From: Perca fluviatilis
Lineage: Eukaryota; Chordata; Actinopteri; Perciformes; Percidae
DNA length: 64,000 nucleotides
Assembly: GCF_010015445.1 (NCBI RefSeq)
Contig: NC_053118.1
Span: 22,494,937-22,558,936 of the forward strand
Direction of reading: 5' to 3'
Of the stretch, positions 46,696 through 60,104 are shown in pieces. Position numbers and translations under genes: made by a program. Below the pieces are notes generated by a model. It made no database searches. It was not told the origin of the DNA and was given only the letters and a program-made list of their open reading frames with translations. The first letter of the stretch is position 1. Each line of letters starts with the position of its first letter.

Positions 46696-49600
46696 ACGTG
46701 CGTGCGTGCGTGTGTGTGAGTGTGTCTGTGTGTTTGTTTACTTTTGTGTTAAGTGTATCATAGTTCAGCTTAATGAAGAGTGTCTATTTATCTTTGTTTT
46801 CCAATGCTGGAGAAATTCTCTGAAATTCTCTGAAGAAAGAGAAAGAGAGAAAACGTTAAACAGATATTTGAGGAATTTAAAAGAAAAAGAAGAGTGGATG
46901 GAGAGAATATTACAAAACATGGGGGGGATTTGGGAGTGAGAGATGGAGGAGGGGAAGAGAAAGAGAGTAGAAAGAAACACAGCTGTGAGATGATATCAAC
47001 AATATTTGTCATTAGACTTATGTGTACAAGCCTCTGTGTATTTACAGTATGAACGTATTGAAAAGGGTGCTTGTACTGTAGATGAATGGCTTAATGGATC
47101 TGGAAGAAAAAAATGTTTGTGCATGTATGTTTGTGTATCTGTCTGTCTATCCACTTGTGATTACTGTATCAGCTGGCTGACATTCCTCAATGCACACACT
47201 GTGAGAGAGTAGGGCCAGACACACTAGATCAGCAACACCAACCACATACATTCTGTGTTAAAACACACATAACACACTTGTCAAAAAATACACAAACCTG
47301 GAAGAGCATGTAACACAAATAAGATGTCATGAAGAATGACAGGATAAAAACTCGAAAAGGCTTGATCGACGAACCCACAGAGAAATTTCACCCGACTTTG
47401 CCTGTGGAGAATTTTAGCATCTTTCAGCTAATTGTTTTGGTTTTACGCCCTGCAGCTTTACTGATTTCAATGTCACCTATCTCATCAACCTTATTTCCAG
47501 ATGCAGCAGGCAGCTGTTTCAGTGCAAAAGCTCAAATTAACCCATAGTACACGACCTGATCAGCACCAAGCAGCAGACAGTGAGTAGCTAGTGAAGAAAG
47601 CTGAAAGGTGAAAGAAATTTAGCAGCTAAAGACGCAGATATTTCCTAGTGTTGAGTAAAATGGAGCTGAAAGGAGAGTGAATATTCAGGGAGCCAGAAAC
47701 ACAAATGCAAATTAATGCTAATTTTGTTCTATCACAGCTGGATGTGTAAACAGGCAACTGTTTAACAGCTGTTGTATTACTTGTAAAAGGTCAACAGAGG
47801 GAGTACACCTTAAAGGCTGTTCTGATATGTTTTGGTCTTGTCAGAGGAGCCTCAGGCCAGTTTTGAGGATGCAGGTGTATCTAGACAATGCATGCTGTAC
47901 ATCTGCACGGGGAGTCATCGCAGGGGTATCAGCTGGAGTCTAACTGTCTGCATAAACACACAGGGGCTTTCCTTTCACCCACCAACTCCCGTCTCTGTGT
48001 GTTTGTGAGGGGAAAGAGTGAGATTACTGTATTTATCCTGAAATGAGCTGCTCCTAAATTCTCTCTATCTGCTGTGCGTCCTTGCCCTCTGCTCCACTCT
48101 GCTCATTTTAAAACCAGCTTGTCCTTGAGATCTGCTGAGAAGAGGAGAGGACAGGAAGAAAAACAGAGACAAACGCTTATAGTGGGGGGGTGGGTGGTAC
48201 ATGGGTAAATCCTGGTAGAATCCTGGTAAAGAAACAGCAAAGTCATATCACTGTGAGGATGTTTTTTGGATAAAAGAAGCTTCTAAATGTCAGATGTCAC
48301 ATTTAATGGTAGTGATGACTCTGATGGGGGTAGATACGGTCCGGTATGTGTCAAAGGTATTTGCAGATGACGTCAGCTGGGTCAGACACGCTCGATCTGC
48401 GCTGGAGATGATCCTTTTCCACTCTGCTAAGTAAACTGTATTGCACTGTTTACTTCAGTCCGGTCCCATTGGCTACAACCCAAACCTTCATATCTAGCTT
48501 CCCATCAACACACTGGAGGCTGCGAGGAGTGTGCGTGTTTCAACATCGAATGGTGTATTAGTCATTTCTCTCCAGCTGCACTCATCTGTTTAGGACTTTG
48601 TACGGCACTGCATATAATTCCCATAAGTATTTACATTGAACCATGCAGTCAGCTCTTGCTACTTAGTGTGTGTTTTTTTGCCTCCAAGGTGACAGCCCTG
48701 TTATGTATGTACTGCAAAGTGTTGTGGCCTATGGTTTGGAACTCATAGCTTAAACTGTGAAGCTGCCATTATGGTTATAAACAACAGAAGTGATTTATTT
48801 TAGTGGTAATGTTTCCCCTCACAAGCTTGGCGCTCTGAATAACAGTACCTCTGTAGTTTTGTAAGCACTGCACGTGCAGGTGTTGTTTTACTTGAATATT
48901 CCCTTTTTTTAAGGCCTCATCCCCTCTCTACGCACCCATCCTCCCCTCTTCCTGTCCCACTGCCTCACTCTTTCTCTCTCCCTGTTGGAGTTTGTTTAGA
49001 CGGAGAGATAGTGGGGAAGTATATTTAGACAACATATATTCCACTGTCTGAACACTAAGCTCAGAGAGGGAGAGAGGGAGAGGCCCGAGATTGAGGCGAA
49101 GAGGGGAACAGAGAAGCAGAGTGCAGTAGCTAGAGACAAATGAAAGTCAAAGATGCTAAAATAGAGAGAAAGATGATTAGGAGTTGGAGGGCACTCAAAC
49201 TTGACTTCAGGGCAGGATGAAGAGGAGATGGAGAATAAGGGAGATGATGAGGAAGCATAGAGAGAGAGGCAGAGAGTACATGAGTGGCAACACGTCTCCC
49301 CCTCTCTTTTCTGTCACTGTCTCCAGTCTAATCTCTCAAAGATAACTATGACAGACAGAAAGAGAGAACAAGGGTGGAGAGAGAGAGGGTGGGAACACTG
49401 CCTCCCTTCCTCTGTCTTTCTAAATATGTACTGTATATCCATGTCGCTGCAATTTTAAGACAAGTAAATGGTGGCAAATAAGTGGAGATGGACGTTTGAC
49501 CTTTTGCATGGCAATAATGGACAGCAGCTAATGCTTTCATACTAATTATTGTACAGTAGTTATATGCAGCTAACAAGATTGACATTCATGTGTTAATCGA

Positions 49601-52600
49601 AATCAGTTAAATCCATTAAAAAAATATTTTTTCATCCCACATTGTTATATCAAGTAGTTTAAAAGAACAAATTCCTTTTCTGTAAAGCAGAGAACAGGAA
49701 GCTGCTGTAGATCAGAGTCGGCTGATCTGACAAAAAGACAGTTATGAGTTTGAATATAAAATCATCTTTATTAAATGCTCACTGATGTTTTTTTCTAAAT
49801 GAAAGCAGTTTTCTTCTCTCACTGGCATTTGATTGTTTCCACATACTGTATGCTGATGACACAATGTGGTATGTTGATGAAGCACTTTCTTTTCTGATGT
49901 TTTATATTCTCTCTCACCATATTTTAGAACCATTTGACAGAATTCATACATTGTTCCAGCAACAGTAAACTCTGATGAGTTGCTGTTCCACTGAAACTGT
50001 CTCTTCTCCTTAAAGTATTATAGAGTTGATGTTTACCTATGCTGAAGGGCCACTTCTATGTTTCCGGAGTATATTTACAAGTAAATTGATGTATCTAGTA
50101 CATCCAGACTTCAATTGTCAATTGATTCACGTTTATGACTTCCTGACCACTTCCAGACACTTAGTGAGAAAAATTCACTCCTTAATGTCTCCGGAGTTTT
50201 TTCATCATTAAGATGATACTAGGTTCACTCAAAATAGGATACTACTTGTGCTTTTATTTGCTGAAATGGAAACAAACAAAACAATGAAATGGCATTCTAA
50301 CTGTCCAGTTTTACTAATCCTTCTCTTCTGTCTCGAGGTTTGCCATTTTTCCAGTATGATGACTTGTGTACTAGTTATATTATACCTGCCGTAGCATTGT
50401 TGCACTTAAAAGTAGAGATTTAAGAAACAGATTCTATGAGACATATGGAGTTACTTTAAGTTCACTACACACTTTCTGCATTCTCTCTTGGACACACAAG
50501 GTGAAAGCAGGGGTCAGGTATTTGACCTTTAGTCTTTGTTCTCGGCTATCGCCTACGAACATCTTGACTTTGAAGATGGTAGGGGCTTTGGGTTACTTGG
50601 TGATGATGGCTTATTGAAATGGGAGAGAAGGTCTTCCCATGGTGAAACAATCTTCAGTGTTATTATATGAAAACTAGGTGGCATTGGTGTAATATCAGAA
50701 CCACACTTTGATTACTTAAAAATGTCAAATTTACTTCACAAAAGATGGGCTTTTGGAGAGAAACCCTATTTTTCAAACTGCTTCAAGGACAGAATAATAT
50801 AACTGTGCAAAACGTTTGACCACAAGGTGTCATGTTCTTCATATTTATATAGAATTCAATAGTGGGCACATTTCTGTCGTAATTTGGAAACACGACACCA
50901 CAGTGAGAAGTCATAATTTCAGAAGCACAGAATTTGTCCTTTTAACCCTTGAACTCCCAGTGACAGAAACTCCTCCCTCCCATCTGCAACAAAATCTATG
51001 ACCCCTTACGTATGCTATGAGCTCATGTTTATGGCTCTATTTTACACACAAACGCAGCCCTATACACAAACACACACCAGCTCTGCCCTAGGCCTTTAAC
51101 CCCTGCTAGACCCCAATCTCTAACCTAAAAGAGGATGATGAACAGTGGAGCCACTCATTGTCCCTTCCTGTTTTTGCCCATTCCTCTGTCTCTTTCTCTC
51201 TTCTTTAAAGGAATAGTTCAACATTTTTGGCAAATACGCTTTTTCACTTTCTTTTCAAGACAAGAAGATCATTTCATGTCTGTGTTAAAAGGGACCAATT
51301 TAGAAATGCTCCTCTGTAACATTGTCAAAATAAATAAACAGTATTTTTGAAAAAGTATTAAAATTGCTGCAGCAGAATCAGGGCAATATTGTTTTTTTTT
51401 ATTCCACACATTCTTCTATCTTGTCAAAACTGCTCCTACATTACTAGCCTAGCTTAGCATTGACACTGGAAACAGAGGGAAACAGCTGGCTTTGTCCATG
51501 TGTGTTATGCTTACATAAACAAATATGTAAAAATGACAATTTGTGGTTTTATAGGGAGTTAAATAAGATTAATGTCTTCACATTTCATACTAGAAAAGAA
51601 AGCAAACAAGCATACAGTATTTCCCAAGTTGTTAAAATATTCCTTTAAACCTGCTTATTGTATTTCACCACAGAAATACTACTGTACCCCACCCCTATTG
51701 TGTTATGAGATCCTTTTTATTCTCCACTCGTGTATTTGTCTGCTTTTTCTCTCAGCACTGAAGGACTTCAATTTCCTTTCACCTTAAAGCTTTCTTCTCT
51801 TTCTCTTATTCTTCCCTTCTGTTCTCTTTTTCTCCAAGTACATCTCTCCCTGCGGCGTGCGCCCGTTGGGTTCCTCTCATAACTCAAAACCTTCCTCGAG
51901 CTTATGTTTAAACCTCTCCTCTGGGTATCTATCTCATGGTAAGGTGCAGCAGTGAATGCACTCGCACAAGTGAGCAGCAGGGGAAATAGCTAATCACTCT
52001 GATGCTGTCTGACATTCGAGGAAGCCACATGGAAAGACATTCATCCCTTAGCTGGGTCTTCTCCACACCAGGCAGACGCCGAAATAAGCTAAACAGATCA
52101 CACACACATAACAATACATTGTGCAGTAATCCTCCTTTCCTCTGTCAATGTGTTGCAGTTGGTGTGGAGAAACAGTGCGAGCTGACCTGCAGACCTGCCG
52201 GCTATCGCTTCTATGTCCGCCAGGCCGAACGCGTCAGAGACGGGACCCCCTGCTTCAACTTCAGCTCCAACGACGTGTGTGTAGAGGGACAATGTCTGGT
52301 GAGCACATTTAAATGTGCATGTGTGATTTTAGCTTCAGGTGTCTGAGCCCAAGTCTATTCTGTCTAGCCAGGGTTGACAAAGTCCAGAACCTCTTAGTCT
52401 TACGTCTGAAGGCTGATTTAAGCCTGGCATTCAGATTCAGAGTGTCTCCAACCTTTTTTTTATTACCCTGCTCTGGGCCTCTGTTCTCAGTATCTTTCCC
52501 ACTTTCTCTCATTTGCACTCTCACTCTCTGATTTTGCCCTTATTCCACACTTCTGTTTCTGGCAATAATCTGGCCAGCAACAGTTACCAATTTACACAAA

Positions 52601-55600
52601 CAATGGTAAAGTAAACACTGGCGGTGGATGTGAAATGTCAACCACATTGGAATAGCTTTTCTCCGCTCTGTCCCCACCCCTCCTCCCACATCTCTCTTGT
52701 TCCCCTGCCACCATTCTCCCCTTCATTGTCTGAGCCATCACTCACATCTTTTCACCTTCCTCTCCTGCCAGACCGAGGGTTGCGATGGGGTACTGGGCTC
52801 CGGCTCTGTGATTGACAAGTGTGGAGTGTGTGGTGGGCAAGAAAACTCCTGTCGAAAGGTGATGGGAAGCTTCCAAAATGTCACGGTTCCCCTCGGTTAC
52901 CACAAGATCCTGGACATCCCGCCCGGAGCTACATTCATTAACATCACAGAGAGACAAGCCAGCCCTAATTACCTGGGTAAGATCTCATAGACACAAACAA
53001 AATGCACACACACAGTTTAGAACTTCTTACATAATACTGGTTGCAGCTCTAGTAGAAGTGAGACGTTGGCAAGGGAATTGCAGATTTGGGAATAAGATTT
53101 GGCCCACAAATATGTGTGCACTGGCTTGGACTAAGACTGTAAATTTTGTGGCCTCACAGACTCCAAGCAGATAAAGTTTGTATTGTTAGAGCCCATAAGG
53201 AGCCAGTGAAGTGTGTATGTGAGAATGTTTTTCCTCATGTTTGGTAATGAGACAGCACTCCAAAGTCTGTGTTTGTCTGACTGAGAGTGTGTTTGAGCTT
53301 ATGGGGGTTTCCTAAGAATTCACCAGTATGTAGACTAAACAAGGTTAAAATAAGAAAATAAAACGTCTTGCTAAATTCCCCCTGTCTCCTCCTTTCTGAC
53401 ACTCCACACCCATCTCTCCAGCCATGAGGAGTGGCACAGGGGCTTCAGTGGTGAACGGGCGTTGGGCTGTGGACCCACCTGGGGAGTACCAGGCAGGAGG
53501 GACTACCTTCACTTACACCCGACCAAGAGCACAGGCGGAGGGGGAGGAAGAGAAAGGCGAATCCCTCAGGGCTCCAGGACCCACCACCACACAGCTACAG
53601 CTATATGTAAGTACAGTGTTTATTTTAACACTGTAAGCAAACATGAGCACGGCCATGGAAAAAATAAGTTCATGATAAGAATCGCACACATGCACATATA
53701 CAGTGTATTTCACATCTCTATAACATTGTCGTAAGCCCAAGGCTATGCTCTCCTGCTCTGTGGTAAGATCTTCCAGATAGGCGTAGTTATTTTAGCGTTA
53801 TGGCGGAATAAAGAGAGCTCTATTAAAGCTTAGCCTGAGCCACATCAGGCTATCTGGGGCTTAATACTAACAACTCTAACCTCAGGCTAAGATCTTATTA
53901 AAGAACAGAAGTCATCTGCAGCTTTGCATCCACTAGCTACAGGAAAGGAGGGGGTTCAAATATAGCAAGCATCCACCAAAGCCAGAGTTTGATCTCCACT
54001 GGTATCACCTGCATTTTTAGGGCTTTATGGGATTTTTAAATAAGACATAAAAAGACTAAACCTCTATAACCACGCCAGTGGCACTGTGAGGCTTTACTGC
54101 TCATTACACGCTGGAAAAGACATTGTTGGATAGATGAAAAATAGAAAGACTGCTATCTGTAGAGCCTTGCCACTGGTGGGACAAAATTAAGTTTGGCCAC
54201 AAAAAAAACTATAAAATAGCCCAATTAAAAAGTGTTTATTGATTGTACACTTGCTGTTTTAGGACATCTCAGCTTGTCCATCTCAGCATGTGATGACCAG
54301 ATCTTATAGGGCGTGTTGCACAAGTTACACCACTAGCTACACCCATTGTTTACTCAGAACTTAGGTTTGTTTCCGGCTTCCGCCATCAACTACTTTACTT
54401 CATCTTACTATCACATCAGTATGGCAAAGGAGAGATGTCAGGTAAATCTAAACACTCAGTGCAAGGTATTTGAAACAGGGACGGTCATGATCGGCATCTT
54501 AACCACTAGCAGCCCGTTAGCTTAGTTTAGTATAAAGACTGGAAATAGCTACTCTAACTCTGTCCAAAGGTAACAAACTCTGCCTACCAGCACCTCTAAA
54601 GCTCACTGATTAACACATTACAACTTGTTTGATTAATCTGTGCAAAAACCACAAATTTAAAAATGATATGTTCTCGACAGACAGAGATTTTGTGTATCAC
54701 TTTAATCCCTTTATGTCATTGTCATGAACTGAGGTGACAAAGTTTCACCAAAGTTCATAGGAGTGTTGAGCAACTGCCTAAATTACATTGCCATCTCTGG
54801 CCAAAAATAACAGATCCAAATGTTGTTGCCATGGGACTCCAGCTGATTTAAGTTTAGATAACCTTGACTATGTTAATGTCTTGTAAGATTGTCTTCAGGG
54901 TTTCTTAGAGGCCCAGTGTGTAACGTATTTAGTTGTTCATTATCAAAATCTGTGTTGCCCGTTCATAAACTTGTCCTTTTTCATGAATATTTACCACCAC
55001 CATCAATACCAATTATTCCTTTTGGCTTGACATTTTACATTTGCATTCGCATGAACTTGGGTAGACGCCATTGACATATGTAGACGCTCCATATTCATGC
55101 GCCATCTTGAAATACGTTAGCCGGTAAGGGACATAGAGGACATACTGCTCCGCCTTTCACGTTTTCGCTGTCACATGATAAACTCACAGGTGCTGCTAAT
55201 GGGTATTGTAGCTTCCCGGCTGCGGCAAGTTTGAAGAAGTAAACATGGAGGACCACACGTATTCAAAATCATAATTTCAGGAACAGGAGTCTTCTTCTTC
55301 GCCCAGAAAAAGGATATTGAAAAGAGCAAGGATTTTTGAAGCGTGAAGGCCGTAGCTGTAATACGTACTTTGAACTGCGTGGTGGGAGAGAGTTGATTGC
55401 GATATGTGATCTCAACGCTAGATGGGAGAAATTCCTACACATTGGACCTTTAATAAAGAGGGGTGACACAGACAAGCATACACCCTGTTGAGGCATCCTT
55501 GGGCATTACACTGATTCCCTGCCAGGGCCTTGGTGGCTGTTCTGTAGCTCATTCTGATCCCGATGTACATTTCTCTATGGGGATCCGTTTTTGGGGTGTT

Positions 55601-58600
55601 TCCTGTCATTGGCTACTGTTCACCTATAGGTCTGTCTGTTCTCTCACCCTGTTTTGCTCTCCAGATTATTTTCCACAAGGAGAACCCGGGCATCAACTAT
55701 GAGTTTTATGTCCCCGTGGAGAGGGAGGTAGAGAGGGAGAGGCCGACAGAGAGAGAGAGGGAGACACCCAGAGAGAGGCCGAGGGATCGAGAGCCAGGGA
55801 GGTCACCCCTTCGCAGTACGTCCATCGCACATTAACTTTCTGATTTTCCTTCTTCTGTTTGGCTTACTTTTTGACAGCCATGTTTTCTGCATGTTTTATT
55901 CAGAAGCACAGAGACACTGGGTTCTAGACAGTCATGTTTAGCACATAGTTGAATCTGGTCAGTGGCAGAATTGAACCCTAAATCAAACATCTCAACATTC
56001 ATTCTTTCCAAATGACTTAATGAAACACGATGGGTGTGGTTGTGGGCCAAGTGGGAGGGCTTTTTTGTGCAAGCGTGTTTGTGTGTTTGTGTGTTTGTGT
56101 ATGACCTAGATGGGAGGCTATCTGGTCCACATGTTCGCTGTCATGAGACCCTGACCTCATCATGACATCATGAGCGTCTGACTCACTGCCTTCCTCCTAG
56201 TCTCAATATTTCAACATTCCTGTTTCGCCTCTTTCCTACCTCTTTATCTTTCTTTTCTCCTCCTCCTTGTATCTGTTTCCCAATATTTACCTCTTTCCCC
56301 CACCTTTCCTATCCTTTTTAATTTGTCTTTATGTCTTTATTTTCTTTATGTCAATCTATTTTTTTCTTCCCTCCCAGGTTCTCTCACTGTGTCAGTAGAA
56401 GACCCTCCTCCTGCTCCTCCTCCTATTTCATTCCCTTCTTTCCCCTCCACCTCTGTGTTCTCTCCCCCCTCCTCGGACCGATGGACACCTGAGAGGTCAC
56501 GTCCTCGAGGCTCTGCACCCAATAGGAATGCTCGGATCCCCCCTCGCACTGACCTGCCACCGGACACACAGCCACCGTTTGTGTGGAGAAGAGGAGGACT
56601 CACAGAGTGTTCTGCTTCCTGTGGCAAAGGTAAGTAGTCCATAAATGCCTGTTAGAACCTAATAAACATGTGATGTTTGAACTCATTGCTGAAAATGTTC
56701 CTACTTACTTACGTTGGATAAAGTGATGTCTCCACCCTGTGGTTCGTAGGTGCAAATACAAGAACATACAACTGATATCTTTCTCACTTTGTGCATCTAT
56801 CCATGTGTCTATCTCTCTGTGTAGGTTATCAGAACAGAGTCATTCTGTGTATAAACCGCCATACAGACGAAGAAGTGCCAGAGAGGAAGTGTGACTCTGC
56901 AGCCAAGCCGGGTCCTGAGGAGGAGCCGTGTAACACACATCCCTGCCCACCGTTGTGAGAAAAACACACAATTACGTTAAACAAAAACACACCATGTATA
57001 TTATTTTATATTCAGCTCTCCAGGAAGAGAAAGAAGAGCATTTTTCTTCAGAAGCCAGTGCATTTTACAAAGCTGATAATTTACTGCACAATGATATTTT
57101 TCTGTACTTTGAGTCTCATTTTTTAAGACAAGAAATAAAATATTTACCAGTGTGGTATGAATCCAATGCAAATCACCTTGTTTTCAGGTATTTTCAAAAA
57201 GAAAATATAAACGTTCTTTATCCAAGTGCAGCAAGCCTGCCTTATTCTGTCTTGTCTAAAGATATAGACACTCATTTCTGGAAGATTCTTGAAAAAAGTT
57301 GAATTCTACTGTGAACAGGTTATTATGTCACTGCAGTGGCAGATTTCTGTCTATATTTTTTAATTACAGAGAGAAAGGACTTAATTATTAAAATGTAAGA
57401 TGTAAAAGCAGTACACATTTTCTCAAGTAAAAAGAATGAATAATAGAGAAAATGTTTGGATTGCCTTTAGTTTGCGCCATGTTAAAAGTGAGAGTGGTGT
57501 GATGACTTGATGAAAAGCCAGTAAGGTAACAAAACATGCTGACAGAAATCTAAAAACACATATTTTTTGCATAATGGTTGATGTCATTGTCAGTGCATAC
57601 ATGATTTGTGGTGATCTGATAAAAGCATCTAATACTGAGACACAGCAGTAGATGTTATTGAAGTAATTGTGCATCTAAAGGCATGTGAGTATGTTATGTT
57701 CCTGGAAAATGTAGCCTAAACATGTCTCTCTCTCTCTCTGTCTCTCCCTCTCTGTTTCTCTCAGCTGGGAGGCCAGTTCATGGTCAGAGTGCAGTGTGTC
57801 CTGTGGCCCTGGGGTGCAGCAGAGGCAGCTCCAGTGCAGGCAGAGCTTTGGGAACCGCTCCACCATGGTTCACCCACAGCGCTGTGCCAACCTTACGCCA
57901 CTAGAGTCCACACAGAAGTGTCAGCTCGGCCTCTGCTCCCACTGGGAGGTCGGCTCAGACTGGAGCACGGTAGGTCAACAATACCAGTGTACAACTGGAA
58001 AATCAATCTGCTAATGGGTCTGCGTACAAGGTAAAAAGAGACCAAGTAAAGTACCGGTATCGCAGAATCTGCTAACATATCACAGACAGAGTGGGTGGAG
58101 TTGGGTTAAAAAAAGCAAGAGTTCTTGTGTGCATGGAGTTCCCTTAATTTGGCATTTGAAATGATGGTGCTGTGGCTCTATCTTTGTCTCTTAATTTTAG
58201 TAAGTACTTTTTAAGTCAGAGACTGCTGCAGACTCTGTGCCATTGGTGGCAACAAATTGTTTTTTAAGATTGTGGTTAATTTATGTTTTCCAATTAAGCA
58301 GTTAATACCCATTTTGGGTAAATAGACAAATTATAACAGATATGAATCATAAGAAAAGTACACAGTTCTAACCAACAAACAACTTTTAATAGTTTTACAT
58401 ACACATGCTTTTATATTTTGTGTACTTGGGTTTCTGTTTTCCTGCTGCACAACCAATAGCCCTTTGGGAACAAATAAAGGATTAATTGATTAATCATCAA
58501 CCGTCAACCTATTTGTCAACTAGTATTTGACCAACTCTAGATTGTTATCAAGGTAATGGGCATAATGCAAATTCCCTTTCTTTCATCTGTTTATACTCAT

Positions 58601-60005
58601 TCTTGCTTTTCTCCTCTCCATTTGTCACAGTGCTCCGTGGACTGTGGAGTTGGGAGGAGGACGAGGAGTGTGCGCTGCATCAGCGATCAAGGCAGCGTGG
58701 TGAACGAAAAGGAGTGCAACTCCAGGGCTCGCCCGCAAGGAAGCGAGGAGTGCAACATGGGCCCCTGTGTAACCAACTGGTACTTCACTGACTGGTCCAA
58801 CACTGTGAGTAACGCACATACAAAGAATCAAAGGAAGCAAACATCCACAGCACTTAACAGTAATCCTCGACATGATCTTCCACTTTTTTCCCTCAGTGTT
58901 CGGCGCAGTGTGGCCCCGGGGTGCAAAGGAGGGAGGTGTTGTGTCTGACTCGAGGAGGGGTCAGAGAGGGTGGAGGAGGAGGAGACTGTGTTGGGGAAAA
59001 ACCGGCAGAGATGAAGGCCTGCAACGGGGGTCCCTGTGTGCCAACAACCATGTGGTACAGCAGCCCCTGGACACAGGTAGGATGGAGGGGATAAAGAATG
59101 AATGAAATGCAGAGACGAAGGGAGGAAAACTAGATTTGAAGGGCAAATTGTGTCCAAGTTTTTTCTCACTGTAAGTAAGTTTAAAACGTCAATGGATTTT
59201 TTTCCCCCTTTTTTTCCCTTGTTGTTCTTAGTTTCTAGAATAAAAACATATTGTTTCACATTGTGTTTGATGCCTGACAGAGAATCATGACCAAAACGTT
59301 GCCTTTTCGATAAAGTTGTAATTGTTTTTGCGGGAATTCAACTGTTCCTTTTAGTTTCTACAATTCCAGTAACTTGAATTAGTATTTTGTGTCATCTCAC
59401 ATCTTATTTAATCCTTTTTTTTCTTGCTTATTAAGGTTTTGAATGATTGTTTTGGAGTAAAAGGGAATTCACGTTGCAGTAATTGCTATTGTATTCCTGG
59501 TTTAGAGATTTTTGTTCTTTTTCCAGTGTAATGTCCCCTGTGGGAATGGATCTCAGCGACGAGACATCATTTGTGTCCAGAAGATGGGGAATGATTTTAC
59601 TGTCGCACCAGCCAGTGAGTGCGCTCATCTGGACAAACCTGCCGCGGTCCAAGAGTGTGAGATGGAAGAGTGTGAGCCACAGTGGTTCACAACAGAGTGG
59701 AGCGCGGTGAGGGACAAGGAGAAAGGGAGGGAGATCTCAGAATAAAATGTTGGAAAGAGAAACAATGTGACGGAACAGACAAAATTGGTCAGGACAACTT
59801 TGATGTATTTTAATTCCTAACTATATTATGTACACTCTCTTTGTTCTCAGTGCTCACGTTCTTGTGGAAAAGGTTTACAAATGCGGGAGGTACGCTGTCT
59901 AACACCAGACAAAAAACACAGCCATGAATGTGATTTCAACACCAAACCTGAACAGGAGCAAATCTGCAACACAATACCCTGCAGTCCACAAGTCACAGGT
60001 GTGTG

Positions 60006-60060
<55 letters not shown>

Positions 60061-60067
60061 TGACAAT

Positions 60068-60104
<37 letters not shown>

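Noticed and set aside
49060..49280. Long purine-rich GA tract in adamtsl4 intron 5 as a regulatory element
   Set aside because: Low complexity only; no motif or structure beyond composition supports a function.
56955..57302. 115-residue frame immediately after adamtsl4 exon 11
   Set aside because: It is in an AT-rich intron with no similarity to a known family, and the real exon 11 donor at 56955 is supported by phase and the TSP1 sequence.
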